A DNA stretch of 17,646 bases. It comes from an uncultured Flavobacteriales bacterium (GTDB lineage Bacteria > Bacteroidota > Bacteroidia > Flavobacteriales > UBA1820). Below the pieces are notes generated by a model. The model saw nothing but the letters and a program-made list of their open reading frames with translations. It was not told where the DNA came from and did not search any database. The position numbers and the translations under genes are program-made. Numbering within the stretch: the stretch's first letter is position 1; every line of letters starts with the position of its first letter. The stretch spans positions 1 to 17,646 of the forward strand of contig CABSLV010000034.1 of NCBI GenBank assembly GCA_902478645.1, given 5' to 3'. Shown piece by piece: positions 6,909 to 15,400 of this stretch.

Positions 6909-8765
6909 TTAATCGATCTTGATGCCCAGTTTTTCCTGGTAGCCCTTCAATGCTTCGAGAGCATTGACCTTCACATGGATGAAGTCGTCCACTCCGGCAG
7001 CCTTGAGGTCTTCCACCACATCGGCAGGATAACCGGCCAGAACGAGCATCTTATCGGGAGCAGCGGCCTTGAAGGCGCGAGCGAAATCGGCAGCGGAAGC
7101 CACGTAGACGTCGTCCGAAGAGCAGATCACCACGATCTCGGCATCGGCTTTGGCACTTTCGGCACCCGCGGTAGCCGCATCGGCATAGACGCCTTCGGGC
7201 AGGATTTCAAAACCGGCCACACCGAAGAAATCTCCGGAGAAAGTAGCACGAGCCGTACGCATGGCCGGATTGCCGTAACCGGCCAGGAATACTTTGGGAC
7301 GACGTCCGCTGGCCTTGGCGTACATTTCGGTGCGCTGACGCAGGCATTCGAACGGTTTGGCAGCGTGCTGGCAGGGAAGCAGCTCCAGTCCTTCGGGCTG
7401 AGCCTGGCATTTCTTGCCGCCGCAGCACTGCGGGTCTTCCAATACCTCTTTGGTATTCGGGTAGCGGTTCACGCCCACGTAAGCCTGTTTGCGTTTGGCG
7501 ATGTCGGCACGTTTGGCCTGACGCACCTGGGCGATCTGCTGCTGGATGTTCCCGGCAGCGAACTGAGCAACGAATCCGCCGGCGGCTTCGGTAGCCTGGA
7601 AGAGTTCGAGCGCTTTTTCGATCAGGGTGTCGGTCAGGTTCTCGATGTAGTAGGAACCGGCAGCCGGATCGACCACTTTGTCGAAGTAGCTCTCTTCCTT
7701 GAGCAGGTGGGAGATATTGAGCGCAATACGGTTGGAGAACGATGTCGGCTGTTCAAACGTCGAATCGTAGGGTGCGATAGCCAGCGCATCCACGCCGCCC
7801 AGCACGGCCGACATACCTTCGGTGGTAGAACGCAACATGTTCACATACGGATCGTATTTGGCTACGGCCCATACGGACGATTCGGCACCGATCTTAACGC
7901 TCTTGGGATCCAAGCCGGTATTGTACAGGGCTTCGAGTTCGATCCACAGGGCACGCAGGGCGCGGAACTTGGCGATCTCGAAAAAATAGTCGGTGTTCAT
8001 GCCCATCAGCGGCATTGCGTTTTCAAACACCTCCTTGGCCGTAACACCTTCTTCCTCGAGCTTGTCGATGTAGTCGGTCAGTTTGGCCAGCGTGAAGGCC
8101 AGCTCCTGGGTGTAGTTGGAACCGGCATTGACGAACGGAGCCGAGCAAATGGTCAGCGCATAGAAATGCGGAGCGGCCGATGCGGCTTTGATGGCCTTGG
8201 CCAGGCATTTGTAGCAAGGTTCCTTGCCCGTAGTGGTCCACGTGCCGATGGGGTCGTTGTAAAGGTAACCCGTTACCTTGTTCAGATCGACGCCTTTGGC
8301 GTTCAGGTAAGCGAAGTACGCCTCGGTGAACTTCCCGGGGCAACCGGCCTGCTTGAAGGAAACGGCGCAGCAAGCTACCTCGATGCCCTTGAGCAGCGTT
8401 TCGAGATCGACCGTCTCGCGACCGTTGAGGTTGAACACGATACCGTCTGCACCCCGCTCGTCGAGGTCTGCGAGAGCGGCCTGGTTGGCTTTGGCCTCGT
8501 CCTCTACCAGGACTTCGGTGTAGTTGACCCACGAACGGGCTCCGGTAGCGTTTTCATCGCGAGCGAAAGCCCGGTTGAGGTTGGTAACCAGTTCCCGACC
8601 TTCCAGATCCTCGATCGTGTAGAAAGGCTGGATGTCGAATCCCTCGTAGGTGCGCCATACGAGTTTCTTCTGGAAATCGGCGCCTTTGAGGTCTTCGGTA
8701 GCCTTGGCAATCCATTGCTCCTTGGACACGGGCGCGAATTCGCTAAACAATTTTTTACTACTCAT
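6909..8765 (-). CDS. mutA: Methylmalonyl-CoA mutase, small subunit
   Basis: This is the 618-aa non-catalytic partner that forms the heterodimer with MutB. It keeps the family fold: a barrel-like region at about 30-430 (DPIGTW, KVVDPAAGSYYIENLTD) and a C-terminal flavodoxin-like domain at about 487-610. The B12 ligand motif DxHxxG is missing, replaced around 497-505 by YGNPAMRTA, as expected for a small subunit. The linker between the two domains carries five Cys in 28 residues (447, 448, 453, 465, 474), including CCGGKKC, and the barrel has a CYKC at 184-187. This is unusual for a cytoplasmic enzyme subunit that needs no metal cluster. It is the first gene of the operon, with mutB 36 bp downstream. 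The start is the ATG at 8763-8765, about 45 bp after a candidate promoter. Confidence 0.97.
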   Translation of the reverse strand: MSSKKLFSEFAPVSKEQWIAKATEDLKGADFQKKLVWRTYEGFDIQPFYTIEDLEGRELVTNLNRAFARDENATGARSWVNYTEVLVEDEAKANQAALADLDERGADGIVFNLNGRETVDLETLLKGIEVACCAVSFKQAGCPGKFTEAYFAYLNAKGVDLNKVTGYLYNDPIGTWTTTGKEPCYKCLAKAIKAASAAPHFYALTICSAPFVNAGSNYTQELAFTLAKLTDYIDKLEEEGVTAKEVFENAMPLMGMNTDYFFEIAKFRALRALWIELEALYNTGLDPKSVKIGAESSVWAVAKYDPYVNMLRSTTEGMSAVLGGVDALAIAPYDSTFEQPTSFSNRIALNISHLLKEESYFDKVVDPAAGSYYIENLTDTLIEKALELFQATEAAGGFVAQFAAGNIQQQIAQVRQAKRADIAKRKQAYVGVNRYPNTKEVLEDPQCCGGKKCQAQPEGLELLPCQHAAKPFECLRQRTEMYAKASGRRPKVFLAGYGNPAMRTARATFSGDFFGVAGFEILPEGVYADAATAGAESAKADAEIVVICSSDDVYVASAADFARAFKAAAPDKMLVLAGYPADVVEDLKAAGVDDFIHVKVNALEALKGYQEKLGIKID

Positions 8766-8816
8766 CGTTTTATTGTGAAGTTTTTGAAAGATTAACTCAC
8801 TGATTGATGGTTAATT

Positions 8817-8845
8817 GAAAAATACCCACTGATATTTTTCGCAAA
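8817..8845 (-). promoter_or_regulatory. Candidate mutAB promoter
   Basis: On the minus strand TATTTTTC (8817-8824) matches TAnnTTTG except for its last base, with TTTG (8842-8845) 17 bp upstream. The leader to mutA would be about 45 bases, which leaves no room for a cobalamin riboswitch. Confidence 0.4.
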
Positions 8846-8974
8846 ATGCACGGCAAATTTAGTCAATAAAGACGAGGGAATGAAATTTTAAAGCCTTTAT
8901 TTTAAGGCATTGAGAACTGTTCGGAGAAGCGAGGAGAAAGAAACCCTTTTCGGGGAAAAAATCCGAGAAAAACC

Positions 8975-9004
8975 TTTGCAGTTTCAAAAAAAGGCGTACC
9001 TTTG
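8975..9004 (+). promoter_or_regulatory. Promoter of the tRNA-Leu/tRNA-Lys unit
   Basis: TTTG (8975-8978), an 18-bp spacer and TACCTTTG (8997-9004) match the Bacteroidetes housekeeping promoter (TTTG / TAnnTTTG), with an exact -7 element. The first tRNA begins 38 bp downstream. It is the clearest promoter in the window. Confidence 0.8.
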
Positions 9005-9041
9005 CAACGCTCAAATGGAAACAAAGCGAGCACCACACCCT

Positions 9042-9127
<86 letters not shown>

Positions 9128-9146
9128 CCGATTTTCAAAAACGGTA

Positions 9147-9219
9147 GATCCAATAGCTCAGTCGGTAGAGCATTTCACTTTTAATGAAAGGGCCCTGGGT
9201 TCGAGTCCCAGTTGGATCA
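9147..9219 (+). tRNA. tRNA-Lys (anticodon UUU)
   Basis: Acceptor arms GATCCAA (9147-9153) and TTGGATC (9212-9218) pair perfectly. The anticodon stem TTTCA/TGAAA encloses CTTTTAA, giving anticodon TTT, which reads AAA/AAG. The T-arm has GGGTTCGAGTCCC. The discriminator is A9219 and CCA is not encoded. It is co-transcribed with tRNA-Leu and followed directly by a terminator. Its 3' end is the host gene nearest to the phage block and so a plausible integration target. Confidence 0.96.
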
Positions 9220-9222
9220 CAG

Positions 9223-9263
9223 ATCGCTCTGTAAAACCTTGTTTTACAGAGCGATTCTTTTTT
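9223..9263 (+). terminator. Intrinsic terminator of the tRNA unit
   Basis: A perfect 15-bp stem pairs ATCGCTCTGTAAAAC (9223-9237) with GTTTTACAGAGCGAT (9241-9255) around a 3-base loop, followed by TCTTTTTT on the plus strand. On the minus strand there is no T run, so it would not be a canonical terminator for the phage operon that arrives from the other side. Confidence 0.9.
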
Positions 9264-9265
9264 GT

Positions 9266-9284
9266 ACTGACTTCCTTACTGACT
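9266..9284. repeat. Short direct repeat at the tRNA/phage junction
   Basis: ACTGACT occurs at 9266-9272 and again at 9278-9284, separated by TCCTT, within the 31 bp between the tRNA terminator and the last phage gene. Closely spaced short direct repeats near an attachment site can be integrase arm-binding sites. Seven-base repeats can also arise by chance. Confidence 0.35.
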
Positions 9285-9294
9285 GTTTTTGCCT

Positions 9295-11367
9295 TTAACC
9301 CATCACGGTAAACGTAACTAAAAACCCTTTTTCTGCGCTTTCCGCTTGCAATTCGACAATGTTGAAAAGACGATCACAAATGTACAAACGATCCGGACTG
9401 TTGATCTGGAGAAACTTCTCTGTGGGAATGAATGCCTGAATAGTATACTGCTCTTTTCGAAAAATGGAATTGAGACTATATTTAAGTTGAGAGGCATATA
9501 GAGAATCCGGTTCAAGTGTGATATTTTCCCCGTCCACTTCCATTTCAGCAACAGCCTTATATGTTTCTGATGTTACGGTTTCCTTGTATACCCATAGAGG
9601 GGCGAAGAAAATATTGTTGTCCCCTGCTCCATCTTCCGAGAATGCGGCCATCTGGCGACGGGTACGCAAAGGGAAAAATCCGGTTTCTTTTACTGTTTCC
9701 TCAACATGTTCATCCAAAGCATACTCATAGCTGGAAGTGTCCTTGTAGACGATGACTCCATGCAGGGGAGAAACGACAACAACAGGGCTGTCCGGATTGG
9801 AGGAACGGATAACTATCTGCTGGGGCTTATCTACATCATTTTCCTTGTAACTCCTTTCGTAGGACGGGGGAGAATATTGTTGAAGGTCATGAACGGTCGG
9901 GGTACGGGAAGCCGGTATGACTGTAATCACTTTGCGCGAGGGAGAGGCAGACAAAGTGAGACCAAAAGAATTTTTCAACGCCGTATACAAGTCGGCTACA
10001 GTATCGAACGACAGGAAATCCACCGTTCGGATTTGCACATGGTGAGAATAATCATCCGGACGGAGAAATATTTCGTAGGTCTTGTTGTGATCAAACTCAA
10101 AAGAAATAGTTGCTTGGAGGTCTTCCACATGTGGGGGATCGACCTGATCCGAGTATGCTTGACTGTTGTAAACGTTCGATCCTCGGAATTGTATGCGAAT
10201 GGGGATATATCCATTTACCCGTTTCGTCTGGGTATATTGAAACTTGAACTCCAAGGGAGATATATCCAAATCGAGCGGTTCTTCGATGGTTTCCGTGAGA
10301 AGGGTGTCGCTCTCCATGTGGAGCCCGGTTGTATTCTGGATAATACATTTGTACACGGTGGGAACATAACGCTCCGGTCGGCCTATCGTATCCAGGCATG
10401 GATACAGAGTGCCGGAATCAAGAGTTACGGTAACCGTGCAGCCGGAATACTGCGCGGGAATATTTATTTCCTGTTCGAAAAATATCCAATCGCGCCCCCC
10501 GGGAGGATCGTCATCTCCGGGAGTTGTAGGCGCTGTCTCCGTACCCGGATTATCTCCGCTTTGCAGAATGTCCACAGGAGGATATTCGGGAAGCTCCGGA
10601 TAACGGAGCGTGGAAAGGTATATTTGAGAAAAATAATCCGGCAAAAGAGAGGTGTCGAGGGTATAGCCCGATGCGGAGAACAGTTTCTTGAGCAGAGACA
10701 AGAGATGGATGCAGGGGATCAATGCGTTGTCATTGTGCAATTCGACATCGTCCGGCCGATCCGGAAAATCGGTATGAAGGGTGATGGGATAGACGTAAAG
10801 ATAAGGCGATGTAGAACCTCTGCGTTCCGGTCGTTTCCGATTGATGTAGTCCGTGTCGCCCAAGAACTGGTCATCGTAATTGTTCTTGAAAAACTCCGGG
10901 GCGTAAATCATGGGAAAAGAGATGAGACCGTCCGTCGTCTCTCGGGACGACTGCGCCCATGTGCTTAAAGGCTGGTCAAAAGACCAAACGCCGAGGTCCA
11001 TGTCGGAAAACCTTTTGCCCATAATGTCCACCGGAAGATCGGCATATTCGATGGACAGACTGATGGTATCGCTACGGGAAAATGTGGAGCGAATAGAATG
11101 AGTCTCGAAAACCACGGTACATTCCCGACGGGATAGCCCTTCGGAAAGATACCCGTTCAGGCGATTGGTGGAATAAATCCCTCCAGGGATGAGAAAAACA
11201 GCCGGAAATTCAGGAGGGAGAAGCGATACGGGGATGTCTATGTCGAGGGAATAGGTTTTGGATACGGATTCGGCATAGGCGGGATTGACCGTAAAAAGAT
11301 CGTAGTCGATGCCATCCAGAGGTATAACGCAGGATGATCCGGAAGGATAGAATATAGTCAGTTCCAT
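9295..11367 (-). CDS. Phage distal tail / baseplate-like structural protein (hypothetical)
   Basis: This 690-aa protein is the last gene of the tail operon; its ATG overlaps the end of the preceding gene by 10 bp, which implies translational coupling. I recognise no enzymatic or receptor-binding motif. The sequence is rich in alternating beta-type stretches, typical of tail-tip or hub proteins. A flexible acidic Pro/Gly/Thr linker at about 269-292 (GDNPGTETAPTTPGDDDPPG) separates an N-terminal part of about 265 residues from a C-terminal part of about 400, suggesting two folded units. Position after the tape measure and the 347-aa protein argues for a distal tail or tail-associated structural role. 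G+C is about 42-45% in lines counted by hand, lower than the tape measure gene (about 55-60%). The function is inferred from synteny only. Confidence 0.7.
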   Translation of the reverse strand: MELTIFYPSGSSCVIPLDGIDYDLFTVNPAYAESVSKTYSLDIDIPVSLLPPEFPAVFLIPGGIYSTNRLNGYLSEGLSRRECTVVFETHSIRSTFSRSDTISLSIEYADLPVDIMGKRFSDMDLGVWSFDQPLSTWAQSSRETTDGLISFPMIYAPEFFKNNYDDQFLGDTDYINRKRPERRGSTSPYLYVYPITLHTDFPDRPDDVELHNDNALIPCIHLLSLLKKLFSASGYTLDTSLLPDYFSQIYLSTLRYPELPEYPPVDILQSGDNPGTETAPTTPGDDDPPGGRDWIFFEQEINIPAQYSGCTVTVTLDSGTLYPCLDTIGRPERYVPTVYKCIIQNTTGLHMESDTLLTETIEEPLDLDISPLEFKFQYTQTKRVNGYIPIRIQFRGSNVYNSQAYSDQVDPPHVEDLQATISFEFDHNKTYEIFLRPDDYSHHVQIRTVDFLSFDTVADLYTALKNSFGLTLSASPSRKVITVIPASRTPTVHDLQQYSPPSYERSYKENDVDKPQQIVIRSSNPDSPVVVVSPLHGVIVYKDTSSYEYALDEHVEETVKETGFFPLRTRRQMAAFSEDGAGDNNIFFAPLWVYKETVTSETYKAVAEMEVDGENITLEPDSLYASQLKYSLNSIFRKEQYTIQAFIPTEKFLQINSPDRLYICDRLFNIVELQAESAEKGFLVTFTVMG

Positions 11368-12401
11368 TTTTTACGAAAAGTGATAGAGACGTTATTTTTT
11401 TGTCCAAGGAGGAAGTCGAAACTGCCGCCTGTGGCCCAACACACTTCCCCATCGAGAGAACACTCATAGGGAGAGGGGAAAAGGCTGCACAAGCGTTCGT
11501 AGTCGGCTGCGGATAGATAACCGGTATTGACGGTGAACGTTTTTAGAGCTGACGAATCGGTCGCGATGCAATGGGTGCGAAGATCAAAAATCTCCCCGGA
11601 GAGTTCCATGGACAACTGTTTGTCGCCGGTGCATACGAACAGTTCCGGGGTAGCTGTAGACGAAGGGAGATACAGAACGTGTTCCTGGTAAGAGTCTATG
11701 CGCAATGACACCATGTCGAAATATGCAAGGACTGTGCCTGTATCCGAACGGATCTCAAGACGAGCGGTATCCGAGGAAAAATGTCCTGCTACATTGTAAA
11801 AACAGGAGCTATAATGTGAGGGATTGAATGTAGCCAGGAGCTGTTCTTCCTTGTCGGGTTCGAGAAGATAGACACTGGTTTTGGAAGAGAGAGATTGCAT
11901 ATACGAAAATGCAAAGCGGCCGTTCGTCTGAAAAGGCGTATCGGAGGAAAGGCATATAAAACCGTCCTGCCGGTAAATATCCGTGTAGCCATGCTGGGAA
12001 GCATCGAAAATGAGGGTAGTGATATATTCCGGAGAAGATCCGGTATCTATCTGTTCGCCCTGGGCATCGGTAAAGGTATACTGAAAGCGTCCGACGGATA
12101 TGCTGCAATTTTGTGCGAAGCATCCACCCGCCCGACCCATATCGACCCGGGAGAAAAAATTGCGGAAAGCAGATGCGATATTGATGCCCCACCCGTCTGC
12201 CAGCCGGGGGAAATCAAGAGGGACGGAATCCGTATGAGGATTGCCGTCCTGGTCAAAATAAACCACCGTAGCCGTGGCACTGACCATTACGGTATCCATA
12301 TCCTGCGAAGAAACCTCGGTGGAGGTAATGATAAAATCCGTATCGGCATCGGTAAACACGATGCTGTTGGAAGAGGGTGATTTGAGAATGGAGATGGCCA
12401 T
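11358..12401 (-). CDS. Phage tail structural protein (hypothetical)
   Basis: This 347-aa protein lies between the tape measure gene (13-bp gap) and the 690-aa gene (10-bp overlap). The sequence is beta-rich with no signal peptide or membrane segment and no motif I recognise. This is the slot normally held by the distal tail protein of siphophages (Dit-like) in Gram-negative tail modules, so a distal tail role is the best guess. The C-terminal part (YLSAADYERLCSLFPSPYEC ... ITFRKKWN) is compact and contains several Cys. The start ATG at 12399-12401 sits in the context TGTACCATGGC, which recurs at the 139-aa gene. Confidence 0.65.
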   Translation of the reverse strand: MAISILKSPSSNSIVFTDADTDFIITSTEVSSQDMDTVMVSATATVVYFDQDGNPHTDSVPLDFPRLADGWGINIASAFRNFFSRVDMGRAGGCFAQNCSISVGRFQYTFTDAQGEQIDTGSSPEYITTLIFDASQHGYTDIYRQDGFICLSSDTPFQTNGRFAFSYMQSLSSKTSVYLLEPDKEEQLLATFNPSHYSSCFYNVAGHFSSDTARLEIRSDTGTVLAYFDMVSLRIDSYQEHVLYLPSSTATPELFVCTGDKQLSMELSGEIFDLRTHCIATDSSALKTFTVNTGYLSAADYERLCSLFPSPYECSLDGEVCWATGGSFDFLLGQKNNVSITFRKKWN

Positions 12402-12414
12402 GGTACATGAGGTT

Positions 12415-15400
12415 TTAGAAAGTTCGGGAGTTTTTTTGCCTGCGAGCCAGGCGATCGAGTGCTTTTTGCACCTGGAGCATGTTTTTTTCGTCGGCGACGA
12501 TCACACCCATGAACGGGGTGTTCATCTTCTTATCGAGAGCCTCCAGAGTATGGATGAGGCGTTTGTCCTCTTTCGAACGAGAAGAACGGGAAACGGATTC
12601 CACGGATTTTACCGCACCGGCATAGCGCCCCTGGGCGAACCCTTGGGCGCCGGGAAGAGCGGCGATGTCCTCGATGATGTCCGGACGGATGCGGCGAAGC
12701 AACTGGGTGTCGGGGCCGGAGATGATGATCTCGGGCATCTGCTCACCGACCAGGGCGTTCTGCCGGGTGAAATACGTGGGTTCATGGATAAAGCGGGTGC
12801 GATTGGCATCGTCGCGGACGCGGGCAGTATAACGGCGGCCATCGCGGGTGCGGATGGTATCGTACTTTCCCTGGGAAAAAGCATTGGCTGCCTCCTGGAT
12901 CTGCTGGAGCTGGATGGCCAGCGTGGCAGTATAGGCGGCGGCCTGAATACCGGCCAGCACACCGCCGAAGATGCCCCCCTGACCCCATGACTTGGCAATA
13001 ACGGAGGCAAGACCGGTAAGGTAGTCGAGGACGGCTTGTTTTGCCTTGAGATCGGCCTCCTTGCGGGCATACTTGCGGCGGATCTCGTCCTGCTTGCGTT
13101 CGTTGCCTTCGTAGCGTTCGAGTTCCTGGTTCATGGCGTTGGTGTTGCGCTCAAGATCGAGGCTGATGGCAGCTCCGGATACCTGGCTGATGGCGCTGAT
13201 GGTAGATTCGGCCAGAGAACGTTTGAAGTCCGCAATCTCCTTTTCGGCATCTTTGGTGGCCTGTACACGATCCTTGAGGAACTCCAGTTCGTTGTCGTAG
13301 TCGGACTGAAGGAACTCCTGATGTGCCTGGTAGATGCGCTGCCAGTTGTCGCCGTAGAGCTGGTACATGAGGTCGTTGATCTGCTGCGCCTGTTCGACTT
13401 CTTTCTCGGTGTCGAGCGCGACACCGTCGTAGGCGAGTTTGGCATTGTAGACCTGGCGGGCTTTGGCTTCGGCACGCTTCTGGTCTTCGGGTTTGTACTT
13501 TTCGACCAAGGCGGCGTACTCCCGGTCGTAAGCAGCGCGGAGGGAGTCTATGAGCTGCTGATACTGATGGCGTTCGGCATCGGTTGAGGCACGGGAGAGC
13601 ATATACTCCGCATTGCGGATGGATGGTTTGTACTTATCGTCCAGCGCGCGGAAGGCCTTCTGCTCGTCGGTGGCGGTGAGGTCGAAGACTTTCTTGTCCA
13701 AGTCGATGCGCTGCAACTGGTCGTGAAGGTCCAGGATGAGACCCCTGTCACGGAGGAACTGCTCCATGTTTTCCTCGAGAGTCCGCAGAACATCGGCTGG
13801 AGGAGCACCTTCGTAGAGATCAATGATCTGATCGCGGTAGTTTTCCAGCGCTTCGGTGATCTCCTTCTCCAGTTTTTCCCGGGAGGCCTGGAAGTCGGGC
13901 AGGTCATCGACGGAGAGTTTGTCTATCTGCTCGTCGAGCCACTTGCGCGTATCGGTGAAAAGTTTTTCCTGGCGAGAACGCAGGTCGGCTGCTTTTTTGG
14001 CGGCCTCTGCCTGGGCGGTAGTATCTTGCTCAGGTGTCATACCGAGGGTGGTGCCGGTGGTGCGCAGATACTCTTCATAGGTCTTGAACTCGGGATGCGC
14101 GAGGAAGTCCTGCTGGAGCTGGGCGGCGGTGCGGGGATCGGAGAGAGAGACGGAGCGGTCGATGACGCGCTGCTGAAGATCCAGCGTGGAGCGTATCTGG
14201 TCGAGGGCTTCCTGGGCGATCTCGCCGGAGGCGACAAAGGATTCGGTATCGGGATCGTAAACCAGGTACGAGGTGCCGCCGGAGGCTACGCTGCGCATGG
14301 TCTCGAGGTAGTCCTGGCGGGTAAGCGTGGGAGCGGATGTGTTGGAGGATGATGATAGAGCTGCCTTTAATACATCTTCGTATTCTTTGTTCCGTATATT
14401 TAATTCTTTGATGCTGTTTAAATAACTACTCTGCTTATATTCATGACGTATAATACTAAGAATACGACTGTGGGTTTCCGCATATAAAGCACCATATCTG
14501 CCTAAATATTCCCCATCCCTATAAATATCTTGATACCTATTCTTATCTGTTATAAACTTAGATGTATATTTTTCGATGTTCCCTAAATATGTAAGCAAAT
14601 CTAAACCCGATGTACCTTGAAGTTTAGGAATTTTTGCGACTGTATTTTCACCTATAAGTTTTTCTAATTTTAAGAATAACTCAAAAACTTTTTCTTGTTC
14701 TTCATCAATAAGCTCTTGTTCATCATATGCCATTCCAGCATATTCTTCTATTTTTTCTTTGTTCTTCTGGATAGCTATTTTCTGGATAAGAGCGGCGTTG
14801 GCGCGCTCCATGTTGTCGGCCAGGGAGGAGTAAAGGTCGGCTTCGGTCTGGATGTTCTGGAAAAGGCCGGGATAGTCCGCCTGGAGTTCCTTGAGCAGGG
14901 CGAGCTTGTCCTCCCAGGCGATGTTGGTGTCGCGCAACTTGGCTTCGGTGAGAGAGAGCTGGACACGTTCCTTGGCCAACTCCTCCGAGGGCTTGATGGC
15001 CATGATGTCGGCGATGCCGTTGAAGATGCCTTTGAGCCAACGCTCCAGGCCGCTATTGACAAACCACTCCTGGATAGCATTGCCGATACGCTGCATGGCT
15101 CCAAGGAGGGATACCTGGCGCTTTTCGTACTCGCGGGTGAGCGAGACGTTCTTGTCGAACTCCTCGTTGGCCAGGGCTTGTTTTTCACGCAGCTTGTCGG
15201 TGTTGTTGGCCAGGGAGAGGATGACCTTGGTGGCGCGCTCGCCGTCGATACCGAGGTCTGAGAAAGTACGGACGAGCTCGGTATTGGATACGGCGCCTTC
15301 CTTGATGCTCTCCAAAACGGCGATGATGGCAGAGTTGGCATCGGTCTCGAGCAGATGGACGAACTTCTCGACCGGCATCTGGGCGCGCTGGGCGTACAGC

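Noticed and set aside
5232..8795. Long plus-strand open frames (558 and 606 codons) opposite mutB and mutA.
   Set aside because: They are antisense shadows of strongly recognised genes with biased codon use, and their translations (His/Gly/Val-rich) resemble no protein family.
8766..8870. A cobalamin riboswitch before mutA, as might be expected for a B12-linked operon.
   Set aside because: The leader after the candidate promoter is only about 45 bases and no B12-box-like sequence was seen.
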